Below, piece by piece: positions 8,883 to 17,693 of a stretch of 64,000 nucleotides of DNA; position 1 is the first letter of the stretch, and each line of letters opens with the position of its first letter. The DNA comes from Arenicellales bacterium (GTDB taxonomy: Bacteria; Pseudomonadota; Gammaproteobacteria; Arenicellales; JAJDZL01): NCBI GenBank assembly GCA_958295885.1, contig OY282380.1:4201109-4265108 (forward strand), written 5' to 3'. The position numbers were made by a program, and so were the translations under genes. The notes beneath the pieces are model-generated. The model saw nothing but the letters and a program-made list of their open reading frames with translations, did not search any database and had not been told where the DNA came from.

Positions 8883-10126
8883 TCAGGCAACGGTGTCGGT
8901 TTCAGGCAGTTCAGGCTCATACAAAGTGTTGTTCTGCAGCATCGTGCAAATCACTTTGAGCAAGTGGTTGCCGACGCAGCGTAAAGCCTGTCCGTGCGTT
9001 TTGCCGCGGGCTTTGAGGCTGTCGTATTTCCGTTTGCATTTCGCATCGTGCTGACAGGCGACGCGAGCCCAGTGATACAGTGCATTTTGCATCAGACTGT
9101 TGACGGATCGTCGCTGGCAGATAACCGTCTTTTTGCCCGAACGTTGAGTCACCGGAGCGACGCCGCCGAGCGTTCTGTGGGCTTGATAATCTCGCTGTTC
9201 AATGGCTTCTGGCACTTCCGGCACCAGCACCGAGAAGACATTTCTGCAGATATTTGGGACCGAAAATAAAATTTCCCCGTCGCTGATCGAGTCTGAGTTG
9301 GTTTCGAATGGCGGTTGGCACCAGTGTTCAATCGTCTCATACATTTGACGCTCGAGGTCCTTGATCTGTGACGGCACCAACTGCAATCGCGGTACCAGAT
9401 CTGCGATCTCAATGGCTTCTGGAGGCGCCATTGGATCGAAGCTTGAAAACGGCTGCTGACGCAGAATCGGCAGCAAAGTGTCGGCATCAAAACGACGGAT
9501 GCGATGTTCTTTGAGCAGTTTGTGCGGCTCATTGCGGGTCATCTTCTGGGCTTGATGTGGAGTCGGGGCCTGCTGCAGCAAACTTAAAAACCAGCTCTGA
9601 GCCACATCTTCGACAATCTCCAACAGGGCTGGAAAACTGGTCACTAACAATTCATTCAACTGATTGGATAATTTTTCTGTCGAATCAATTTGCCTCTGCA
9701 ATGCACCAGGCTGCGCATTGTGCGCTGCTCCTTCGTGAGCGCAGGCGCCTCCCGAAAGGCGTGCTGATCGGTGTGCAGCGCACTGGCGATGACCTGCGCA
9801 TCGCGTCGGTCGTACTTCGCGCCGGCGACTGAGAAACGGTCGCGGAAGCGACTCGACTGCTTGGGATTGATGGACCATAGCGTCATGCCAAAAGATTGCA
9901 GCGCCAACACCAAAGGACCAGTTGGAACTTCCAAGCCGATTTTCAGATGCTCGACCTGGCGACCGACCCGCTCCGACAGCCACTGCGCTATCTGACGGAT
10001 CAGTTTGGGCAGGTGCTGGCAAGTGCGTTGTGCGACTACTTGACCGTCGTGGTCAAGGATACAGAACTTATGGAACTTTCTTCCCCAGTCAATACCGACA
10101 AAATGAGAGCAAGCATCTGACATCAT
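8883..10126 (-). pseudogene. IS110-family transposase, frameshifted
   Basis: Two overlapping frames together make one IS110 recombinase. The first (from ATG 10126 to 9656) carries the DEDD RuvC-like domain: GIDWG, GLEVPTG and DRRDA. The second runs from about 9690 to 8883 and carries the C-terminal transposase_20 domain with the GGVAPVTQRSG motif holding the catalytic serine. Homology changes frame at a run of five A residues on the coding strand near 9665-9672: LIRQK in the first frame continues as KLSNQLNELL in the second. One base has been lost or gained, or the ribosome slips here. As written, no full-length enzyme is encoded without frameshifting. Confidence 0.85.
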
Positions 10127-10380
10127 GTGACTCCATTGTTAATTCAGTTATACTCTCGACCTGGATGGGACATCCTCGCCGTCACACCGGACCTGTACAG
10201 GTGTTCGAAGACACAGACTTCGCATGAGTGTTTTTGGCGAGTTCCCCATCCAGGCGCGAGTCCAGATCAGGTGTTCAAGAACACAGGTAATTGAAAGGTT
10301 GCTCTGGATGGACCCCCAATCTGAGTGAACATCGGTGCGGTGAATCAACTCCCCAATTCAAAGGAATCAGGGAGTATTAA
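10127..10380. ncRNA. candidate bridge RNA region of the IS110 element
   Basis: The 254 bases upstream of the recombinase hold several pairing segments. CCTGGATGGG (10160-10169) is perfectly complementary to CCCATCCAGG (10245-10254), and a further CTGGATGG lies at 10304. CAGGTGTTCGAAGACACAG (10198-10216) and CAGGTGTTCAAGAACACAG (10268-10286) are near-identical copies 70 bases apart, and each can fold into a small hairpin. In characterised IS110 elements the non-coding left end encodes a bridge RNA with two internal loops that choose target and donor. Position and structure fit; the strand and exact ends are not shown. Confidence 0.45.
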
Positions 10381-10788
10381 ATGGTACAAGTCAGGTGTAT
10401 TGTGTGTCCTGAGCCCAAAGAACAGCGGGAGATGGCGTTCTGTGGATTCGAAAAAGATAGCAGGACCTTGAAGTACGGCTGTCCGGCCGCGATCTATGGG
10501 CTGAACTGCGACGGCTATCGGGAATGTCTCCAGCGGCACGGCGGCAAGGTCTCCGACTACATCCGCGTGGTGTGCGTCAAGCTCGACAAGAACCCTCGCA
10601 TCTTTACCCCCACGCCGCATCACTGTGCTGCCTGGCGCAAGGACTACAAGCGGCGCGCCTAGCTGGAGCGTCTCTTTTCACGATTCGACCAAGGCTGTCG
10701 TTTCGAGCGGCACTATATACGCGGAAAGGTGAAAATGCAAACCCGCGTCAGCATTGCCATGGTCATCATGATGGTGCTGGCTCAATAA
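10381..10788 (+). pseudogene. C-terminal remnant of a DDE transposase with an internal stop
   Basis: One reading frame runs from 10381 to a TAA at 10788, broken by an in-frame TAG at 10660-10662. The residues before the stop (RIFTPTPHHCAAWRKDYKRR) and after it (LERLFSRFDQGCRFERHYIR) continue the same C-terminal pattern of IS1182/IS4-like DDE transposases, including the E of the DDE triad region. Only about the last 135 residues remain, and a stop directly precedes the first ATG, so the N-terminal two thirds are gone. Higher GC than the flanks marks it as foreign. Confidence 0.72.
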
Positions 10789-11197
10789 TCCAGCAGACTG
10801 GAAACATCAGATGTGCTCACTAGTCAAGATCTTGACGCCGCCCTAAGCAACCTAGCCGCCGTCTGATCGCAAAAGGAGCTCCGCCCATGACGCCGGCGAG
10901 ACCATGACGCGCCTGAAATCCAAAAAATACAGCAGCCGCCTGTTTTTGCGAGCTGCTCAAGGGCGTTCGCCTCGGTTCGACTGCATTTGACAGTGCAAAT
11001 GCTTGGATATTTGTCAAATGAGTCATCAAATGTGCGATTGTGGGAGACTCAGACCGTGTATTTTAGGTTTCAGTCAACTCCAAATTGTTGTGAAAACCTT
11101 TAAAGCGCAACTGCCTCGGAATTGGTGTTTGGAATTATCGTTATTCATTTTTCGATTACAATAATGTGGATTTTCGAGTTTAATTTTGGTGATTAAT
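10789..11197. other. intergenic tail of the transposase relic
   Basis: About 400 bases with no gene I can support. The first 200 bases are GC-rich like the transposase relic and may be its non-coding end; the second half is A/T-rich. It contains the inverted repeat at 10984-11020. Confidence 0.4.
10984..11020. repeat. 9-bp inverted repeat CATTTGACA/TGTCAAATG
   Basis: CATTTGACA (10984-10992) and TGTCAAATG (11012-11020) are perfect inverse complements separated by 19 bases. The spacing could suit a dimeric regulator or a stem-loop at the end of a mobile element. It lies about 180 bases upstream of the small membrane-protein gene. Confidence 0.35.
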
Positions 11198-11359
11198 GTG
11201 AATAGGGAAATTATCAAAGGTTCATTATTAATAATCGTATTACTATTATTTGTAGGGTCAGTTCTCGGAGTGCTTTATTTAGAACTTTCAATTTGGGCTG
11301 CAATTTTGATTGCCCTCCCCTTTTTCATCGCAGTTGTAGGAATTATGTTTTATCGTTAG
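11198..11359 (+). CDS. small two-helix membrane protein
   Basis: A 53-codon frame starting with GTG (alternatives GTG 11189 or TTG 11186). Two hydrophobic segments, about residues 8-27 (SLLIIVLLLFVGSVLGVL) and 31-51 (SIWAAILIALPFFIAVVGIM), are joined by a short YLE turn, which suggests a helical hairpin in the inner membrane. No family is recognised. It stands alone in a decayed accessory region, upstream of the SEFIR gene, and lacks a strong Shine-Dalgarno. The regular hydrophobic pattern argues for a real or recently real gene. Confidence 0.45.
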   Translation: MNREIIKGSLLIIVLLLFVGSVLGVLYLELSIWAAILIALPFFIAVVGIMFYR

Positions 11360-12256
11360 TAGGTGTTTAAAAGTACCACGACTAACAAACTTGCTTTTGT
11401 CGTCAAAAATTTTTAAATCAAATCTGAATCAAAAGTTTATCTCGCTGTTGGGTAACTCTTTTAAAGGCACCTCTAGTAACCATGCATTCTCAAGGCTATT
11501 GACCATCAAAATATTTTCGAGAATTTTTACACTCTGTTATTGCCAAATATGATAAGACCGGAATCTTTCATTGCTTTCCGTCAAATTTTAGCCTTGTTGC
11601 ACTTGATTTCACCCTTTTGAGCGCAATCATCCCTAGACCGCCGTTGCCGATGGTGCCAAAAAACTCAATCGCTTCATGCTGGCGCGGACACTAAGCTACC
11701 TTCACTTAAAACACCCACATCACATTCGAAACTTGGTCGCGCCGTTAGCTCAAGCCGCCTGAACCGGCACCGTTGCGTCGCAGGGAACCATCACCTCTAG
11801 AAAAGAAGTGAAACTGCCCCCTGTACGCAATTCATGGATGAAATCCTTCATCAGATGATCGAGGCATTGAATGAGACTGGCATTCCAGCACTCACTAGCT
11901 CAAATTTGAGTTACTAGTGACAACTGAATCTTTCGACTTTAAGCTATCTTCTTTTCGAATTTACTAAATTGTGCGTCCAACGGGAAGAACTCACTCACAA
12001 CTACACTGACACAATTTCAGAAGCTTGAAATTTCACAAATAGATTTTCCATCGGCACAATATCTTAAACAGTTGACGGAAGCTCTCCTCGAAATTCATCC
12101 CAAGTGCACAATTGTTTGGTTATAGTATCTAGAATGTATATTCCTCTTGTTGGCAGACAAATGCGGTGTAAATTACAGTGCGAGTAAATTTCATTTTGCA
12201 AGATTAACACCTAATATTCGAGATGCCATAAATCCTTAATACTTGGAACAATAGAA
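11360..12256. other. long intergenic region without recognisable gene
   Basis: About 900 bases with stops in all frames. A short GC-richer patch at about 11630-11830 contrasts with A/T-rich flanks and may be the trace of another mobile element, but neither strand gives a translatable match I recognise. Confidence 0.4.
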
Positions 12257-13465
12257 GTGTCTGAAAATAAGGTCTTTATCTCCTATTCCCATGATTCCGA
12301 AGCTCATAAACAATGGGTACTTGACTTGGCAGAATACCTAAGTGAAAATAATATTGAAGTAGTTTTCGATCAGTGGAACCTTGCTTTAGGTGATGACATT
12401 GCGCTATTTATGGAGGAAGGAATAAGAAACTCGGATAGAGTTCTTGTGATATGTACCGATAATTACATCAAGAAAGCCAATATTGGAGAGAAAGGTGTCG
12501 GCTACGAAAAGACAATTTGCACGGCGGAAATCTTTCGAAACCCTCAAGACCGAAGTAAATTCATTCCAATCGTTCGTGATGTCAAGGGCACCAAAAAATT
12601 ACCGACTTTTTTTGGTGCGGCTTATTACCTCGACTTGTCGGAAGGTTCAGACTGTCCTGAAGAACGCAGAAAGTTGGTCGAGGCCATTGGTAGAGTCCAA
12701 TCTAGGCAACCCGATTTGCATAATTCGAATATTATTCCTCAGCAATCTGTATCGTACAACGATTCATCTGTGCCGCTTCAGGTGCCGTCACTTGGTCAAG
12801 CGACCATCGTAGAATTCAGTCGTAGATTTGCAATGGCATTTCCTGGTCTTCGTAGTGTACAGTGGATTGACGACCAGCAAGTGATTGCTGAACGCTTAGG
12901 CATCGTGCTGTCGCAACCATTAAGATACAAAGAAGGAAGTTTAGCATGGTGGTGGCGTGGGAATGAAAATTTACAAATTAGCAAATTTGAACAAGTTCAA
13001 GGCCGCAAATTTTTGATGGACTATCAAGAGCTAAATATTCACCGAATCGCGGCCGTCAACAGAATCAATATATACTATCGGAAATTCATCTATGTTGAAA
13101 CGTTCGCTGACAGTCCCACAGGTCTGTACAAAACAAGAAATGAGGATATAACCCAGCTAGCCGAGCAAGATGGATATTGCTGTGAAGAGTACGGCTTCGT
13201 AGATGATTCTCGTCTAATTACCCGCGCGGAACTTGACGATGGTGCCACTATTATTGATGGCACGCCAGTTGATGTTCAAGGTCGCGCCGTTCCTCGAATA
13301 AGGTATATCACACCCTTTAATTTCCTCATTGCGCCACATATGTCACCGATTAACAATAACGACTTTGATTACATACTGCTGACATTGTTGAATCAAATGC
13401 TACAAGGAAAGGAAGTTTTTAGTGAAATATGTGATGCAATCGATTGCTTACCTAAACAAAACTAA
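12257..13465 (+). CDS. SEFIR/TIR-domain protein, probable defence effector
   Basis: A 402-residue protein starting with GTG. Residues of about 1-150 form a SEFIR (TIR-related) domain: KVFISYSHDSEAHKQWV at the start, then VVFDQWNLALGDD, as in bacterial SEFIR proteins. Residues of about 190-402 form a second conserved region with SRRFAMAFPGLR, LAWWWRG, EEYGFVDD and YITPFNFLIA. I have seen it joined to TIR/SEFIR domains but it has no assigned function. Bacterial TIR and SEFIR domains often degrade NAD or signal during phage infection; no partner sensor gene is next to it. Codon use is A/T-rich like the methyltransferase gene. Confidence 0.78.
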   Translation: MSENKVFISYSHDSEAHKQWVLDLAEYLSENNIEVVFDQWNLALGDDIALFMEEGIRNSDRVLVICTDNYIKKANIGEKGVGYEKTICTAEIFRNPQDRSKFIPIVRDVKGTKKLPTFFGAAYYLDLSEGSDCPEERRKLVEAIGRVQSRQPDLHNSNIIPQQSVSYNDSSVPLQVPSLGQATIVEFSRRFAMAFPGLRSVQWIDDQQVIAERLGIVLSQPLRYKEGSLAWWWRGNENLQISKFEQVQGRKFLMDYQELNIHRIAAVNRINIYYRKFIYVETFADSPTGLYKTRNEDITQLAEQDGYCCEEYGFVDDSRLITRAELDDGATIIDGTPVDVQGRAVPRIRYITPFNFLIAPHMSPINNNDFDYILLTLLNQMLQGKEVFSEICDAIDCLPKQN

Positions 13466-13912
13466 AAATTTTATGAATTCTTGCTACTTTGTAAACAGAA
13501 GTTACTTTCATTTGCTTCACACAGCATAGCTAGAGCAAATATCTTCTTCGTCATTGCGCACAATTTAATGGGTAGAGAACAAAGTATAAGTTCTTTGTCA
13601 TTGAGTCGCGCATCGTTCTCTGGAGTTTCGCGGTAGGCCTAAAGAGCCGGTCAGGTACTGTGCAAAGCGTGTCGAATGGCGCTTTCCCCATCCTAGGTAT
13701 GACGTATTTGTCCTTCTTCTGGCCTGCAGGCATAAATTAATACTCAACGTAGGCAGTCGAGCAGGTTCAACAAATCCTAAAAGTCTTTTAATGCACCTGA
13801 ATAGGTACTTGTACGAATAGGGGTGCTGTTCCATATAATTTCGTAGTTCAAACTGAGAATTTACGCTATAGACGATTGAAAACCTGAAACCAAATTTGAA
13901 AATTAACGCAAT
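13466..13912. other. intergenic region upstream of the aminotransferase
   Basis: About 450 bases. A minus-strand frame at 13598-13834 encodes a basic sequence (GWGKRHSTRFAQYLT) of unclear nature and was not called. The last 50 bases before 13913 are A/T-rich and could hold the promoter of the aminotransferase pair, but I see no clear -35/-10 pair. Confidence 0.35.
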
Positions 13913-15286
13913 ATGTACAAATTAATTCCCCTGGAAACAGAACAGCTGCAAGAAATTGACAGTCACCATCATCTGCATCCGTTCACCGATTCCAAAGTGC
14001 TGCACGAGGTAGGCAGCCGAATCATCACCCGCGCTGATGGCATTTATATTTGGGACAACGACGGGAACCGGATTATTGACGGCATGGCCGGGCTGTGGTG
14101 CGTAAACATTGGCTATGGACGGGAAGAACTGGCAGAAGCCGCGAGCCGGCAGATGCGAGAACTTCCCTACTACAATACGTTTTTCCAGACTTCTCACCCA
14201 CCTGTCATTGAACTGTCCAAGCGGCTTTCCACCATTACTCCAAGAAATTTCAATCATGTCTTCTTGACAAATTCAGGTTCGGAAGCGAACGATACAGTCA
14301 TTCGCATGGTGCGGCTGTACTGGGCAACCGTGGGCAAGCCAGGTCGTTCTACCATAATCAGTCGGCATAATTCATACCATGGCAGCACCATCGGAGCTGC
14401 AAGTCTCGGCGGCATGGCATACATGCACGCTCAGGGCGGACTGCCCATTCCCGGAATCGAGCACATTCGCCAGCCCTACTGGTATCAGGAAAGCAATGGC
14501 ATGGACCCTGATGAATTTGGGCTGGCTGCAGCTGGAGCGCTTGAAGAAAAAATCTTGGAAATCGGTGAAGACAAAGTCGCCGCCTTCATCGCAGAACCAA
14601 TTCAGGGAGCGGGAGGCGTAATCGTGCCACCTGATTCATACTGGCCGGAAATTTCCAGAATCTGTAAAAAATATGAAATTTTATTTGTTGCTGATGAAGT
14701 CATATGCGGATTTGGGCGAACGGGACAATGGTTTGGTACGGACTTTTATGATCTCGACCCCGACCTGATGGTGATTGCAAAAGGTTTGTCTTCTGGCTAC
14801 ATACCGATCGCCGGCGCGGTGCTTTCAGACGCTGTTGCTTCAGTTCTGATCGATGACGGCGGAGAATTCGCACACGGATTTACCTACTCAGGGCACCCGG
14901 TCGCATGCGCGGTTGCAAACGAGAACATTCGCATTCTGGAAGAAGAAAAGATCGTTGAACGAGTCCGCGAAAGCACCGGCCCTTATTTTCAACGCCGACT
15001 TCGCGAGCTGGAAGATCATCCTCTCGTGGGTGAAGTGCGAGGCGTAGGTTTGATCGCTGGCATTGAGTTGGTCGAAGACAAGCGGACTCGAAAGCTCTTT
15101 GACGCAGAATTAAATATCGGAATCAAGTGTCGCAACATCAGTACGCGGCGTGGATTGGTCATGCGCGCCATCGGAGATTCGATGGTACTGTCACCTCCGT
15201 TGATCACAACGCGGTCACAGATCGACGACATTATTCGTATTGCATTCGAAACCTTGGACGAAACCGTGAGCGTACTGAAATCTTAA
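13913..15286 (+). CDS. class III aminotransferase (amine:pyruvate type)
   Basis: A 457-residue PLP-dependent omega-aminotransferase. The PLP-binding lysine is K290 in VIAKGLSSG and the pyridine-contacting aspartate is D261 in FVADEVICGFGRTG; GSEAN at 122-126 and YHGST at 155-159 complete the cofactor pocket. The overall pattern (GMAGLWCVNIGYG) is that of putrescine/taurine/beta-alanine:pyruvate enzymes, which move an amine from an omega-amino compound to pyruvate. Exact substrate is not decided by sequence. It lies 16 bases before the PbfA-like gene, so the two are probably one operon. Confidence 0.9.
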   Translation: MYKLIPLETEQLQEIDSHHHLHPFTDSKVLHEVGSRIITRADGIYIWDNDGNRIIDGMAGLWCVNIGYGREELAEAASRQMRELPYYNTFFQTSHPPVIELSKRLSTITPRNFNHVFLTNSGSEANDTVIRMVRLYWATVGKPGRSTIISRHNSYHGSTIGAASLGGMAYMHAQGGLPIPGIEHIRQPYWYQESNGMDPDEFGLAAAGALEEKILEIGEDKVAAFIAEPIQGAGGVIVPPDSYWPEISRICKKYEILFVADEVICGFGRTGQWFGTDFYDLDPDLMVIAKGLSSGYIPIAGAVLSDAVASVLIDDGGEFAHGFTYSGHPVACAVANENIRILEEEKIVERVRESTGPYFQRRLRELEDHPLVGEVRGVGLIAGIELVEDKRTRKLFDAELNIGIKCRNISTRRGLVMRAIGDSMVLSPPLITTRSQIDDIIRIAFETLDETVSVLKS

Positions 15287-15302
15287 ATCGGGCCGTCCAT
15301 AC

Positions 15303-16670
15303 ATGTCCTCAAAGCATCAGAATACTAATCCGGTAAACCGTCTTCAGTCCGAAGGTGATTTAAACATCACAGAAGAACGCAGGCTGTGGAATCAGCGAGC
15401 AGTCAGTGCTGAAACCGCAGCGTGGCTGGAAAGAGACAGCCAAGTTTTTCTACATCAGTCACTTTCCACTCCATGTCTGGATGTCATTGAATCATCAACA
15501 AATGCAGAAATCGAGAATTTCCAAGGTGATGCTTACCTGGATTTTCACGGGAATAGCGTTCATCAGGTTGGCTACGGGCATCCGAAAGTTGTTGACGCAA
15601 TTCGGCGCCAGATTGAAAAACTGCCATTCTGTCCGCGCAGATTTACAAACCAAGCGGCGGTGGAACTCGCCGAAAAACTCGTTGAATTAAGTGCGGCCGA
15701 GCTGACTCGAGTGCTGTTTTCACCGGGTGGTACAAGTGCGATTGGGATGGCACTTAAAATTGCGAGGAAAGTAACCGGACGCTTTAAAACCATTTCCATG
15801 TGGGACTCTTTTCACGGAGCATCGCTTGATGCAATTTCGATTGGTGGAGAAGCCATATTTCGACAGGACGCGGGGCCTCTGCTACCGGGCGCAGAGCACG
15901 TACCGCCACCAAACCCTGCGAATTGTCCATTTCAATGCGGCTCAGCATGCAATCTGCAATGTGCAGACTATGTTGGGTACGTATTGGAAAAGGAAGGGGA
16001 TGTCGCCGCCGTCGTTTCAGAAACTGTTTCGAGCGTGCCCTTTTTTCCGCCCTTGGACTACTGGAATAGGATTCGAGCAGCCTGCGACCGACATGGTGCC
16101 CTTCTGATTTTAGATGAAATACCCCATTCACTTGGCCGCACGGGTCGCATGTTCACCTACGAACACTACGAAGCAGTTCCGGACATTCTGGTGCTGGGGA
16201 AAGGACTCGGAGGTGGCATCGTGCCTCTGGCAGCAGTATTGTGCAAAGAAGAATTCAATATCGCGGGTGACCGCGCTTTGGGACACTATACGCACGAAAA
16301 AAGCTCTGTCGCCTGTGCCGCCGGCCTCGCGGCCTTAGAAGTTCTTGTCGAAGAAAATCTCGTCAGCCGGTCCCAGTCTCTTGGTGATCAAGCCTTGACA
16401 ATACTGCAGGATGAGCTCCGGGAATCGGCCTGCGTTCGAGAAGTTCGGGGATTGGGACTGTTGATTGGGGTCGAGCTGGAAGATGCTGTTCTGAAAGCGA
16501 ATCAACTCGCCGAAAAAGTCATGTACGGCTGCCTAAAAGCCGGAATTAGTTTCAAAGTGTCTATGGGCAGCGTCTTAACCCTGGCACCCGCGCTGACCAT
16601 CAGTGAATCCGACCTGGAACGAGCTCTTCGAACCGTCTGCTCCATGATTCAGCACCAAACCAAAAACTAG
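15303..16670 (+). CDS. pbfA: PbfA-like (R)-1-hydroxy-2-aminoethylphosphonate ammonia-lyase
   Basis: A 455-residue class III PLP enzyme with K300 (VLGKGLGGG) and D271 (ILDEIPHSLGRTG). Several segments are characteristic of the PbfA subgroup rather than ordinary transaminases: FLHQSLSTPCLD near 50-60, DFHGNSVHQVGYGHP at 80-94, SMWDSFHGASLDAISIGGEA at 165-184 and a four-cysteine cluster at 208, 212, 216 and 220. PbfA removes ammonia from hydroxylated aminoethylphosphonate to give phosphonoacetaldehyde. No phnW, phnX or C-P lyase gene is in the window, so the pathway context is incomplete. The subgroup assignment is from memory of the family; the fold class is certain. Confidence 0.75.
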   Translation: MSSKHQNTNPVNRLQSEGDLNITEERRLWNQRAVSAETAAWLERDSQVFLHQSLSTPCLDVIESSTNAEIENFQGDAYLDFHGNSVHQVGYGHPKVVDAIRRQIEKLPFCPRRFTNQAAVELAEKLVELSAAELTRVLFSPGGTSAIGMALKIARKVTGRFKTISMWDSFHGASLDAISIGGEAIFRQDAGPLLPGAEHVPPPNPANCPFQCGSACNLQCADYVGYVLEKEGDVAAVVSETVSSVPFFPPLDYWNRIRAACDRHGALLILDEIPHSLGRTGRMFTYEHYEAVPDILVLGKGLGGGIVPLAAVLCKEEFNIAGDRALGHYTHEKSSVACAAGLAALEVLVEENLVSRSQSLGDQALTILQDELRESACVREVRGLGLLIGVELEDAVLKANQLAEKVMYGCLKAGISFKVSMGSVLTLAPALTISESDLERALRTVCSMIQHQTKN

Positions 16671-16705
16671 AAGAGACTGCCTGAATCGGCAATATTGGAC
16701 CAGTG

Positions 16706-17572
16706 CTAAATTTTGTGCAGTCTTGGACCCACTAAATGCCTGATCCAGTTCACCACTTCCAGCTGTCTTTGATTCCGGTCCAAAATATCCGCGTCAATTC
16801 CAAGTTCCCAGGCCGTATCTTTGCGATCAGGCTCATCCGCAAGCAATTCAAGCTTTTGGATGTAGTCCTGGACGCTCTGACTGCTGCTGAAGAAGCCCAT
16901 GTCAATCAATATCTGTTCGCGGCAGCGAATCAATGCAGCCATCTCCCTCGTGTCGTATTCGGGATGGTACTGAACCGACCACATCGTGCCTTTTCCGTAG
17001 TTGATTTCCATGGATTGAACTCTTGACATGGAATTGCTGGACAAAACTTTTGAGTCTTTCGGTTCCTGGACGATTTCGTCTTCATGACTGGCGAAACTGT
17101 CAAACACTGAATTCTTCCTTTCATACATCTGATGTTTCCTGCCATGTTCAGTCAGCTGAATTTTTCGACCAAAACCCATCTCCCGCCCTTTCGGATTTTT
17201 ATCCACCTTTCCACCGGCAACGATGGTGCCGATCTGCAGCGCCCAGCAGCTGCCAAAACTTGGAACGCCTTGATCAAAAATCTCCCTTTGAAATTCAACC
17301 TGTGATCGAACCGAAGGGTTATCGACATCACACACGGACAGATTGGAACCTGTCATGGTTGCTCCATGGTAAGACTTCAACTCCACTCCAATCGGTAAAG
17401 AAGACCCTATATCTGCGGCTGTAACAACATCAATAGTTGAATTTGGAGCAATCGTGTGCAGCATCTTTACGTACAAATCACTAGCCAAGGACATTCCTCC
17501 AGCGATGAGCTCTTTTCTAGATGCCTTTTTGTAGCCCTCGACCACTAGAAATTTAAACGGATCTTTAAACAT
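16706..17572 (-). CDS. class I glutamine amidotransferase-like protein
   Basis: A 288-residue GATase1-fold protein. The nucleophile is C109 in SFGSCWALQI and the His/Glu pair is H203 and E205 in VQYHPEYD, so the catalytic triad is complete. The central 190 residues match stand-alone GMP synthase-like amidotransferases, while a C-terminal extension of about 80 residues is less typical. It hydrolyses glutamine or a gamma-glutamyl amide; the partner or substrate is unknown. It is the last of four minus-strand genes that converge on pbfA. Confidence 0.82.
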   Translation of the reverse strand: MFKDPFKFLVVEGYKKASRKELIAGGMSLASDLYVKMLHTIAPNSTIDVVTAADIGSSLPIGVELKSYHGATMTGSNLSVCDVDNPSVRSQVEFQREIFDQGVPSFGSCWALQIGTIVAGGKVDKNPKGREMGFGRKIQLTEHGRKHQMYERKNSVFDSFASHEDEIVQEPKDSKVLSSNSMSRVQSMEINYGKGTMWSVQYHPEYDTREMAALIRCREQILIDMGFFSSSQSVQDYIQKLELLADEPDRKDTAWELGIDADILDRNQRQLEVVNWIRHLVGPRLHKI

Positions 17573-17693
17573 TGATTTCTTTTTGTCGTTGAAATAAAGA
17601 GAATTTGTATATTAAACCACTTTCGTTGAACATTCACGATCCATTAATTCATGGTTTGATTTAACTCGACTGCGATTTCTTCTCTGCATCTGT

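Larger units (their letters stand above)
8883..10380 (-). mobile_element. IS110-family insertion sequence (approximate extent)
   Basis: The element contains the frameshifted recombinase plus the structured non-coding leader upstream of it. IS110 elements normally lack terminal inverted repeats and target duplications, so exact ends cannot be set from one copy; the right limit is placed where the next transposase relic begins. It separates the methyltransferase from the SEFIR gene and interrupts an accessory block. Confidence 0.6.

Noticed and set aside
9896..10227. Plus-strand frames opposite the IS110 recombinase
   Set aside because: They are antisense to clear recombinase motifs and show no independent family features.
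13598..13834. 78-codon basic minus-strand frame upstream of the aminotransferase
   Set aside because: No recognisable domain, no ribosome site and no operon partner; it is probably a chance frame.
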